Origin: Trichoderma breve
Lineage: Eukaryota; Ascomycota; Sordariomycetes; Hypocreales; Hypocreaceae
Length of the DNA: 64,000 nt
Direction of reading: 5' to 3'
NCBI RefSeq assembly: GCF_028502605.1
Contig: NC_079233.1
Coordinates: forward strand, 620,001-684,000
Below the pieces are notes generated by a model. The model searched no databases and had not been told where the DNA came from. It saw only the letters and a list, made by a program, of their open reading frames with translations. Position 1 is the first letter of the stretch. The number at the start of each line of letters is the position of its first letter. Position numbers and translations under genes: made by a program. This document shows, piece by piece, positions 32,501-41,769 of the stretch.

Positions 32501-34367
32501 TTTTCGCTGGGAATGACCTGCCACTTTATGGCGCCCTCAAATCTCTGTTCAATGGCGTGAACCTTTCGAGATGTAGCGCAAATATTAAGCCCTTTCTTTT
32601 GTGCAGCAAATAGGCTATCAAGCAATCTTGTGCGGCTATAATCATTATCGCCACATTCATCCAGAGCATCAATAATAACGTAGGCTCTCGAGAGCAATGA
32701 TGTTATGACCTGGAGCAGATGGACGAGCTCTTCAATCAGCGGCTGACTACCTTTCTTCTTATGATCTTCATAAAAACTTTGTATCCTTTCTCGAGAAGCC
32801 TGGTGATCTTGGCCCAACTGCTTGATGAGATTTGCAATGAGCTGCTCTGGCTTCTGTGCGTCTTGGCGGTCGAACCGGTAATAGAAGAAAGCAAGGCCAA
32901 TCGTATCATCGTGCCGAAATTCACGGCTCAAATAGTCTATTAGGATAGCTGTCTGAAAGGTCTTTCCGGCACCAGGAATGCCGGGACAGAATAACGTCGT
33001 TCGTGAAATGTTTTTCCATTGCTGAAGTTCTTCAGAATTTAAGAGGTCTTGCCCTGTTCCAGGTTCGCATTTCTTGATGTAGTCATGATGCATAGACGTA
33101 GAGTCAATAGAACTCAGCCATGCCAGAGCTTCGTTTTCTTTTTGAAGTTTTTGATCTGTTGAAGCAGTAAGTAAGGCGTCTACTATCATCGCAAAAATGC
33201 AAGCTTCTTACCCCCGATAAGGCTATCGAGGCCTTTCTTGGTCTCTCCAAAACCGGCTTTAACATGTCGACTTATTTGATACAGTTCATCCTTGACTAAG
33301 AGAATGGCCCGTTCAGGCTTATGATCAGCTCATTCTACGATGCGTAGGTGATATAACTCACCCTCGTTCAATATATCTATTATGGGCCGCTCTCCTTCAA
33401 CATCACTTGACTGAACGCAACCCAAAAGCTCCTTTGCGAATGCCGCTGCTACTACAGCCGCGTATTTCTGCCATGTTTTGTTCTTGTGGGAGTCCACATA
33501 GTCACAGATACCTCGTATCACAATACATGGAAAACTGTTCATCAGTCCGGCAGCCTCCGTTTCAACGCAAAATAGTTTCTTGCCCAGCTCCTTGTGTAGC
33601 CTGTCCCGTAATTCTGCATCCTCGATTGTCGTATTGCTAGATGCTATAAGACCGTAATGAATGCGCATAGGCCGACCTTTTCTTTGCATGATTTGGGATG
33701 GGTCGCATGAATCGCAGCTTTCTCCTTCCTCACCATCCTCATCCATAGCTTCGGCAGGGTTCCTACTGACATGTAGATAGACTGATTTGAACAATACATC
33801 CTTAAGTGAAGTGGAAAACAGATATGTCTTTGCGGCTAGTGGATATTTTTCTCCGAATTGGTCAAGAAAATCCGGGATCTTTGAACCCTCTAGTTCGTGT
33901 TTCGATTCTAGTTTGCCCAGTGCTGATAATAATGAGCTGGGTGGATTGTTGAGAGAACCAGTCCTTGTAAACTTTCCCCCTTCAGTTGACTTGCCGAGAT
34001 CCCACTGAACAACTCCAGGAAACTGACCATCTGGAGTGCTCACAACTACATCGCCCAGTCTCACCTTTGGCGGGATTCCTCCTCCTATGCCGACCAGGAG
34101 ACCGATTTTGATGGATGGAAATGTTTGAACCATTTGTGTAGCCACAGTGGCTGCTGAGTTCGGACCAGCATAACCTTTAGGCAAACAAGCGATAACAATG
34201 TTATGCTGGCCTATAGAGCCAAGTGTATAGGCATTGGTATCAGTAGGAGGCTTAGATAGACTTTCATGCCTCTCATCTAGCATGGCCATAGCTGCAGTTT
34301 GCTCTTGTGGCAGCGCGCAGACCCATCCGACGTTGTAATCAGCATGGGATCTGGTGTTGGGACTCAT
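29565..34367 (-). CDS. PNP-NACHT-ankyrin NLR-like receptor
   Basis: Four exons (34367-33362, 33295-33212, 33155-32387, 32334-29565) close in frame to 1542 residues. Residues about 10-315 form a purine/uridine phosphorylase-like domain (VGIGGGIPPKVRLGDVVVS; VETEAAGLMN; RGICDYVDSHKNKTW). The NACHT module follows: pre-NACHT CEPGTGQDLL, P-loop GIPGAGKT at 422-429, Walker B VIIDALDECGD near 500, then GMFLLAQMYIDSL and a winged-helix-like region ending LAHYTIQEYFE. About 18-19 ankyrin repeats fill residues ~870-1530. This is a standard fungal NLR architecture, in the family that includes heterokaryon-incompatibility and putative innate-immunity receptors; the PNP domain would be the N-terminal effector and the repeats the sensor (family knowledge). 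No stop or frameshift is seen, so it looks functional. A second in-frame ATG lies 12 codons upstream at 34403. Confidence 0.92.
29900..31620 (-). repeat. ankyrin-encoding ~99 bp tandem repeat tract
   Basis: The DNA coding the ankyrin array repeats with a period near 99 bp. The units at about 30180-30600 share most of an (A/G)TALHIA...LLAHGADVN consensus and are more alike than the outer ones. The tract is part of the NLR coding sequence and a likely site of unequal exchange. Confidence 0.8.
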
Positions 34368-34520
34368 TTTGAGCGTCTTCAACCTCGCCTTCCTGGCGAT
34401 CACGGCACTTTAACTTTGAAATCGTAAGGTTTCATGCGAATCTTCTCAAATTTGAGTATTTAGCATATCCAATGAGAAGATTTTGGCGAAAGAGTAATGT
34501 GCAGGCTTACCCTTTCCTCT

Positions 34521-34717
34521 AATGCTAAAGAGCCGTGCCATATGAGGACGAAAATGCGGAGGGCGTTCAGGCAGCAATAATGAGGCTCAATTGGCACAGC
34601 CTTACAATTAATACATCTCGACCAATCAGTGTGGAGCATCCTTGAGCCAATCGAACGAAGTTCCTAATGCTGCGGCAGCATCCTTCCTACGACTCATCTC
34701 GTCTACGCAATGAGAAT
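34521..34717 (+). repeat. diverged direct repeat, copy A
   Basis: This aligns along its length with 37558-37750 in the same orientation. Shared blocks in order include aatgct, ggcacagcctt, gtgtggag, ccaatcgaa, aagttcct, gcagcatcctt and ctcgtcta. Most differences that I can align are transitions. Copy A lies 150-350 bp upstream of the NLR start. Confidence 0.8.
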
Positions 34718-34957
34718 TCTTGGCAGGCGGTGGACTTGTTGGATTGGCTGCTTCAATGGGATCATCCATTGCGAGAAGAACAAGACAGAATAGCCAAGTT
34801 CGGCGTTGGGGGAAAAGCGCAGACCGCCAACCACCCCCATCTCCCCATCGGCGCATCACCACCGACATAAGTCAGTCATCGGCGTACTGCTACCGAATTC
34901 GGTAACCCATCGCCGGTGTATCGGACCTACATGTGCTTCGTAGATGGAATTGGAGGC

Positions 34958-35003
34958 AACTCCCCCGCATAATATGGGGTAACTCCCCTGCATAATATGG
35001 GGT
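34958..35003 (+). repeat. 23-bp tandem duplication
   Basis: Two adjacent 23-bp units with the core cataatatggggt differ at one base (ccccc versus cccct). They lie in the NLR-tannase intergenic region. Confidence 0.9.
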
Positions 35004-35481
35004 TTGGCAAGAAGATCTGGGGTTAATACATGTACTAGTAGTCATTAAACAAACCATGAGGTGAGCTTCAAGCACAATATCACATCCTTGTCCAGTAATG
35101 CTGCAATTGAGCATATATTGATAGTAAATAAGCGCATTGTAGAGTAGGTACATTATAAAATGCAACTTTTTAATTGGTACATCGTTTACAACTTTCACAC
35201 ATCTTTCAAAGTTTTCGTCTTGTATAAAGCTTGCGCCTGTCACTCCAGTAGTTAATCAAGAAAGGAAAAGGACCCTTTAAAGATCCAGAACGCAGCTTGT
35301 ATTCTAGTGTCGGACCAGGAGATCGGCTTCGGCCGGGTCCGCCGATGGAACATCTTTTTGATCCATGTTGCAACGACAAGTTATAAGAGGCAACCACCAT
35401 CGATATTTATCTTGTTCAATTCTTCATTAATGCTGCGTATTATCTTTCTTTAGCTTAAAATTACACTGCATACGTATTGAT

Positions 35482-37352
35482 ATGAAGCATACTTTCTTTG
35501 GCAGTATCCTGCCCCTGTTGCCTATGGCCTTGGGGTCATCTCAACTCTCATTTGAGCAATTCTGCACAAGCGGATTAGAAGGATATGCCAAAACAGCTAA
35601 CCATGGGCAATTTACCATTACTAATGTAACTTATATTCCAACGGGGGCAATTTCGCTTTCAAATCTCTCGCCGACCAATTTGACAAACACGGCTGCATTC
35701 TGCCGAGTCTTTGCGTCTGTTCCGTATCCAAAGGACAACCACGTCAGTTTTGAGGTTTGGCTACCTGACAAGGTGAATTATAACAACCGCTTCCTATCTG
35801 TCGGTAAGGAACTGTCGCCCCCCCTTGGAGCAGATTGCTCATTCCAAATCTTCCATACGGCATGATGTGTCTGATGTATCTTTTGCTTAGGAAATGGTGG
35901 CTTTTCAAGCATCATCGACGAGATCTCTCTCACCAATGCAGTTAATTCCGGCTATGCTTGTGCAGGAGGCAACACTGGACATCTAGATAGCGACAACAAT
36001 GGAGGCAGCGGAGCCCCGGGCGTTTATCTGCCGTTTTTGCACGACAAAGAGCAGGTCGAAGCTTGGATTCACAACTCCATCGCCATGTTCACTTCCGCAG
36101 CCAAGGAGATTGTGGAGAAAGTATATGGATGTGCACCAAAATATTCCTACTATCAAGGATGTTCGACAGGAGGAGCTCAAGGCTTTGCTCTTGCCCAGTT
36201 TCATCCTACTCTATTTGATGGTATAGTCGCTGGATCTCCGGGGAACTGGTATTCACATCTTGCCTTGTCATTTCTATGGAATAGCGTTGATAATACGGTG
36301 CGTCATCTTATTTTAAAAAAGGGATATATCTCGATTGTGCTAGAAGCTGACTATACTTCTCTCTTCGTCGAATCAAACAGAGCACGTCCTACTTACCCCA
36401 AGAATCTCTGGATTTAATCACACAGCATGTCTTAGATAAATGCGACACTTTGGATGGCGTCAAAGATGGCGTCATTGAGAACCCACTGATTTGCGATTAT
36501 GATATCTCGAATCTTGAGTGTCAAAATTCTCACAGTTCCAACTGTCTTACAAAGCAGCAAATTGCCCAAGTCAAGAAAATCTACCAAGGCCCGAAGAATT
36601 CGCATACAGGTGCCAGCTTATATCCGGGCTTTTCTGTAGGCAGCGAAAAAGCATGGATACAGCAGGAGAGTGTTCTCGCAGACGCTTTCGCAATTCCCAT
36701 CCTCCAGAACAGGGTTTTTGACAACTTGTCATATGATGCGACAACTTTTGATTGGAATCATGATATTAAGGCCCTAGATGAGACCGTTGGCATTCTTATT
36801 GATGAGGTCACCCCGAATCTCTCAGCGTTTAAAGCCCACGGCGCTAAGATGGTGGTGACCCAGGCTTGGGCAGACCCTTATAATGCCGCACTTTGGCCAA
36901 TACAGCATCGTGAACAACTCCAACAGGCCATGTCTGGGAATATTGATGATTGGTTTGGGCTATTCATGGTTCCTGGTGAGTACATGATCTTGTTTGAACG
37001 GTGTTGGATCACCTGCTGGGCATATATACTCATCAAATTTCTCAGGGGGCGGACACTGCGGCTCTAACCCAGCCTATCCTCAAGTACCGGTCAGTTTTAA
37101 CCCCAACAGACCGAATCTCGAAACCCCCTTTTTGGATCGAACAAATACTAAATGATTGGCATGGCGTAGGGAACCTGGCATTCGCTCGACACCCTTGTTA
37201 GCTGGGTAGAGCACGGTCAGAAACCGACTCAGATGCTGAGCACTCAGCCTGCTGACGGAACTAATAGAACAAGGAAGCTGTGTAGGTGGCCAATGGTAGC
37301 ACATTACAAAGGTGGCAACCCAGATGACTGGACATCATATTCTTGCCAGTGA
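35482..37352 (+). CDS. secreted tannase / feruloyl-esterase-family enzyme
   Basis: Five exons (35482-35803, 35891-36297, 36381-36975, 37046-37089, 37170-37352) close in frame to 516 residues. A signal peptide (MKHTFFGSILPLLPMALGSS) precedes CTSGLEGY. The nucleophile elbow is YYQGCSTGGAQG, the acid residue lies in QAWADPYN, and the catalytic His in FMVPGGGHC. A paired-Cys pattern typical of the family (CST, GGHC) is present. The last exon restores WHSLDTLVSWVEHG and ends WTSYSCQ. Enzymes of this family hydrolyse esters of gallic or hydroxycinnamic acids outside the cell; substrate cannot be predicted. Exon 4 is only 44 nt. Its donor may be GTCAGT after 37089 or GTACCG after 37083, since both are in frame. 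The catalytic set is complete, so it looks functional. Confidence 0.87.
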
Positions 37353-37557
37353 GTGCTTTGAAAGCAGCGAAGTTGGAGACTCGATTCGAGAAGCAGCCAT
37401 TGGGCCATGATCTATATATCCTTTGGCAATTGATTATGAATGTACTTTGTAAATACTATGTGTAACGGTTTACTATGATATTGAGTCAACGGGGTAAAGT
37501 ATCAAGTCAATAATCTCCATTATAGCAGTTATTGTAGTGGAGCGCGCATACCCATCC

Positions 37558-37750
37558 AATGCTGAAGAACTCTGCCATATTGTGATGAAATGAGGAGGGG
37601 GCAAGGCAGCAACGCGTGAAGCTTAGGTGGCACAGCCTTTACAATCGATGCATCCTAAACAATCGGTGTGGAGTATCCTTGGGCCAATCGAATCAAGTTC
37701 CTCACGAGCAGCATCCTTTCTACGTCTCAACTCGTCTAGGCAACGAGAAT
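37558..37750 (+). repeat. diverged direct repeat, copy B
   Basis: Partner of 34521-34717, about 3.04 kb away in the same orientation and immediately downstream of the tannase-family gene. Roughly three quarters of bases match by eye, with a few small gaps. No gene follows it in the position the NLR gene takes beside copy A. Confidence 0.8.
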
Positions 37751-38393
37751 GATAAAAACGCCATCGTTAGCTCAAAAAAAGTAATTCTAGAATTCATGCA
37801 AACGGGAAGACAGACAAATTTAATTTGCTTTAAGATATTTAATCACCTCGCTTAGTGTGTACGCAGGCGGACGATAGCCACGATGTGCCAAACACGAGAC
37901 AGAAGTATATCGATCTATCATCAGCTGATACCTAATAGCACATTTAGACAGAAAGGTGGTATAGACTTCAATCTACCAATAAATAAATCTTCACGCATAT
38001 CATTCCATGTGCCGTGTAATTGTCATTGTTGGGTACTATCTTGCTGATACTGGCACCGGTTCTGGTATACAAGCAAAATTATTACCGAGGACCTTGCAAT
38101 CAACCACTCAATAATAATCAACTCACTGATCACCATATGTATCCTTCAGTCGATTACCCCAACGTGCTATCTATTATGCTGCATAGCTTATCATAAAACT
38201 CTTTGCCTTAAAACATAACAGGACGCACTCGCCGATAGGCGCATTCAAGATTCAGATAATCCGTACACGGCCACCGCCCTGAGTATTCCAAGTTATCCAG
38301 AAAATACTTAATTATATCACTGGCTTCCTAAACCGATCTGGTTGAACTTTCCCATCATGTGCCGATAGCAACTGTGCGACGCCACAAGAGAAA

Positions 38394-38453
38394 CCGCAAA
38401 GTAACATTACGATGTAATCATAACTGCAAAGTAAGATTGCGATAGAATCATTA
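38394..38453 (+). repeat. 30-bp tandem duplication
   Basis: Two adjacent 30-bp units share gcaaagtaa and aatcat blocks and differ at about 5 positions. Confidence 0.85.
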
Positions 38454-38541
38454 CCATTACTTGAAAAATCTGCACTCGGCGTATAAAGACTTTGCACATT
38501 AGGAATACGTATAAATATGGCAGTCCTCTTGCTTCGGTGTA

Positions 38542-38633
38542 GGTTCCCAGTCGTTTCCTCTTCAAACCCAACCAGCCCTCCTGAATAATGGTTTTGCAAC
38601 GCGCAAAACCCGTCGACCTAAAATTTGCAACAC
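38542..38633 (+). repeat. 92-bp direct repeat, first copy
   Basis: This aligns with 38678-38769. Shared blocks include tcgtttc, caaacccaaccagcc, gcgc, gtcgacc and aaattt. The copies start 136 bp apart. Confidence 0.8.
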
Positions 38634-38677
38634 TGGGAAATCCAGCGACGACCTAGGTATCAACAGCGATACTTGAA

Positions 38678-38769
38678 GGCTCCCGATCGTTTCTCTCCAA
38701 ACCCAACCAGCCATCTAGCACACGGGGTTTCTACTTGCGCGAAAGGTGTCGACCAGAAATTTACGACAC
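38678..38769 (+). repeat. 92-bp direct repeat, second copy
   Basis: Diverged partner of 38542-38633, with most shared blocks in the same order. It lies 131 bp upstream of the orphan acidic ORF at 38900, so it may be part of its promoter. Confidence 0.8.
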
Positions 38770-38899
38770 CGAATGTCAAGGGCAATACGCTCTCAGACTA
38801 GTCGAAACACACCGAACAAACACTCTATCCTCAAAGGAAGTGGAATCTGGACACATAATACATCAAGATTAGTCGAATCATCACGCAACTCCTATCGAC

Positions 38900-39316
38900 A
38901 TGCCTTTTATTCACGATGAAGGGTATGATTGGCCTTACGATGTGTATGATTCGTCTGACGACGACTATTATGAGTCCACCATGGAAGTGATCCCTCAGGA
39001 AGATCCATTTGATCGGAACCGGCGGCTGATTAATATCGATTTGGGACCTGCGGTATCAGCAGCGGCGGAAGCGGGGCGCGAGATTAGAATTATCGTGGAG
39101 GAACCTGTGGAGGGCGACGAGTCTGTTGCTGTACCATGGGAACTTCTTGACGGCTGGTTTTACAGCGTGGGAAATTCCTATGTTATATCTCTCGTTGTTG
39201 AGGATAAGCCGGATTTCGACCCTGATGCGGTATACCTGTATTACTTCTACAACACAGGACGCAGCTTCTCTTTTCTCTTCACCATTGATCCTTTGCTCAT
39301 CAGACTTCTGGATTAA
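38900..39316 (+). CDS. orphan acidic protein, 138 residues
   Basis: A single-exon ORF of 138 residues starts in sequence context gacATGCC. The first 35 residues are rich in Asp, Tyr and Glu (YDSSDDDYYES). The middle is Ala/Glu-rich (AAAEAGREIRIIVEEP) and the C terminus has alternating hydrophobic residues compatible with beta strands (YLYYFYNTGRSFSFLFTID). There is no signal peptide, membrane helix or known motif, and I do not recognise it. Its location in the repeat-rich accessory segment suggests a lineage-restricted gene. It may also be a chance ORF, although its composition is protein-like throughout. Confidence 0.5.
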   Translation: MPFIHDEGYDWPYDVYDSSDDDYYESTMEVIPQEDPFDRNRRLINIDLGPAVSAAAEAGREIRIIVEEPVEGDESVAVPWELLDGWFYSVGNSYVISLVVEDKPDFDPDAVYLYYFYNTGRSFSFLFTIDPLLIRLLD

Positions 39317-41769
39317 GGCGGAACATATTGCATATAGCTGTCATTCTCGCTCTTGCTGATGAGCTTGACTGCTTGACACATATATGTACTATGGCTGAAT
39401 GGCTATGTACCAACCGGGTGCGATGGAGGGGATTGGGTAGAAGTTGAGCACAGGGAAATTCTGTTCTGATTTATTTTTCATATTGCTATTGGAGGATGTG
39501 TTTTTGTGGGATATAATAACAAGGCACGGAAACTCTATTAATATTCGAATTTGATATATTCTTAACCTTAAGCCTGATTACACAACGTTTACGTGAAAGG
39601 TGGCAGCTTGGTTCATAGTATCCTAAGACAAACAGTTGATTCGGGAATCTCACCTTCACAAATGTACTTCCTTGAAGAATCATTCTCATTCACTGCTGAC
39701 TACGACTAAGCAGAGATTTTACTTAAAAACTCACCGAATTAACCTACGATAGCATTCGGTGTAGTGAGGCCGCCCCGTCGGCCTTTCCTGCATGTGCCTA
39801 GCTCAGGCATGGCACCAAGACATCGGGTCGTGCATATGCATTTTCTCCAGCCAGATCTATCGTAGCACTAGTGATGGGTCGGCGTGCGGGTAGAGGGAGC
39901 GAGCGTTCAGCTAATGCTGGTGCAGCATGATGTATCCTATCTGTAAATTTACGGCGAGGCTATCCGACGATTTCATATGACTTTAGCAGCGAAACAGGCA
40001 TATCCGAGGAGCTGTAGAGTAGCCAATAACAGGCCACTCAAACAGAAGAATGATATGATTCCGAATGCAATTACTAATAATATCGAATCCTGAATTTTAC
40101 AGATGGAGCATCCGCCAATGTCCACACTGGTAGGATGACACGGCACAGACATCACATGTATTGGTAATACGGAATGGGTCTGTCCCGCATTGAAGTTCGA
40201 AAGGATAAAAAGAAAACGGTAATTATACCCGATGTTAGGCGAACTGTCTGACATGATCGAAAGGCGTACCGGTATGTGATGAGAAAGACAAGAGAGAGAG
40301 AAAAAAGTTCCTTGTAGTAATAGTTCGGTGATGAGGACTCTAAACCGAGTCTGCTCCCCACCAGACCCGACGTTGAAGCTCCATCCATGGATGGAGTCGA
40401 GTTGTAAGTGAGTCTCTTTGTTATGCTCTGACAACTTACAGCAAGTTTTATATATAAAGAGCTGAAACAACTTACATGTTTTGACAGCCCTCGTCGTACC
40501 GAATTGATTGACACCAAACACGCAAAACTGCTTTACTTTAGCCACTCATCTAGAAACAAAAATTCGAAACTTCTTCATCATCTTCGTCAAACAAAATTTT
40601 AAGCATCTCAATAACGATAGCTAGAGTCTCGGGTCCATTCCCACGTGGGTTTGCCCCCTTCAAGCTTAGCTCGCAATGACACCATCACCCTTGTTCCTGT
40701 CGTCTTTTTTTCTGCCGACGCTTAATGTCAAAATTTCCCCGAGCAAGCTTCACCAAAACGGAACATTGAAAGCCTCGTTGCGGCTTACTTGGGCCATGAC
40801 GCATCGGCAAACCATTTCATTGGCGCTCTGCGGAGGAAAAGACGGTTCGGGGATGCAAAAGATCCTTGGCCTTTGCTCTTTTCGGCCGAATGGCGGCGGC
40901 CGGCAGAGGATTGAAATAGGTGAGACAGTAAGCTTGAATTCTCCCTGGATAAATATTCGGGTAGATACTCTTTGAGAGAGAAAATGCCATGTAAAAGAGA
41001 TTCAAGAGATATCAAGAGACATAGTCAATGATAGGAGAAGTAGGACATGTAAGTAAAGAATTGGAGAATACACCTAGAGATCCAGAACAAGAGTCCTTTC
41101 CGAGCATAACCACCACCAAATGTCTCATTTATTATTGTCCACTTTTTACGCCCAGCCGGCAGTGGTTGAACTTTTCAAGATGTGGCACTCGATGGCAATC
41201 CCGCTTTTAGGCCGAGTGTCAACGCCCCACCGTGTCTTAGCAGTAATACGAGTAGCCCTAGTTTTTACATCAGAACGAAGAGCTTGAACCACGGATTATC
41301 ATGCAATTGCTGTGTATTCCTCCGTACTGGTACCCGCGGATGGATCACCTCACACATATGATCGAGCACATGTCTGTACTGTATCGCCAATAGCATCGTG
41401 CTGATCCCCTGCCATTGCGTGCTGCCCCGGCCCTCCACTTCTCGGATATCTTGTGCCGCAAAACTTGGCCGCAGATTGCCACTGTCACTTCTTGATGCTA
41501 CATTGAGTTGCTATGTACTTACGGAATAGACTGAGACAAAGAGAAGCTACGAAGTACTGGTTGGGCCCCGCGATGTGGCGGAGATGGATGGGAAGTTTCT
41601 TTTACGTAGCATTTCTCCATTCCTCGAGTTGTGTTAAATAGCCCCTTGCCTGCTCTCGACTTTATTTTATTTTTTATTTTGATAGACATTCTCCTCAAGT
41701 GCAGATCTTTTCTGTATTCCGTAGGGCCTCTTCTTGTAGAGCTTCGGCTGGTTGCCAAGGCTTTTCACA
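39317..41769. other. intergenic, 2.5 kb, one doubtful ORF
   Basis: This holds the right side of the accessory segment and the upstream region of the OPT transporter. It contains one weakly supported minus-strand ORF (listed separately) and an 18-bp perfect palindrome at 40379-40396 (ctccatccatggatggag). No RNA gene or transposon coding region seen. Confidence 0.4.
39973..40260 (-). CDS. doubtful small membrane protein
   Basis: A frame from an internal ATG near 40255 (MSDSSPNIGYNYRF) runs to the stop at 39973 and ends in one strongly hydrophobic helix (LLVIAFGIISFFCLSGLLLA) after a Cys-rich stretch (GGCSICK). The same frame stays open upstream to 40545. No family is recognised and no splice partner is evident. 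It could be a chance ORF. Confidence 0.22.
   Translation of the reverse strand, partial: SIMSDSSPNIGYNYRFLFILSNFNAGQTHSVLPIHVMSVPCHPTSVDIGGCSICKIQDSILLVIAFGIISFFCLSGLLLATLQLLGYACFAAKVI

Larger units (their letters stand above)
34368..35481. promoter_or_regulatory. divergent upstream region between NLR and tannase-family genes
   Basis: 1.1 kb separates the two start codons, so promoters of both genes lie here. It contains copy A of a ~200 bp diverged direct repeat and a 23-bp tandem duplication, described separately. No other feature recognised. Confidence 0.5.
37353..38899. other. repeat-bearing intergenic region, 1.5 kb
   Basis: This is AT-richer than the core regions and contains copy B of the ~200 bp repeat, a 30-bp tandem pair and a 92-bp repeat pair, listed separately. 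Short ORFs have no recognisable family. Confidence 0.5.

Noticed and set aside
40379..40396. 18-bp perfect palindrome ctccatccatggatggag
   Set aside because: Single copy, built from simple ccat/atgg units and not near a start codon; too little to call a regulatory site.
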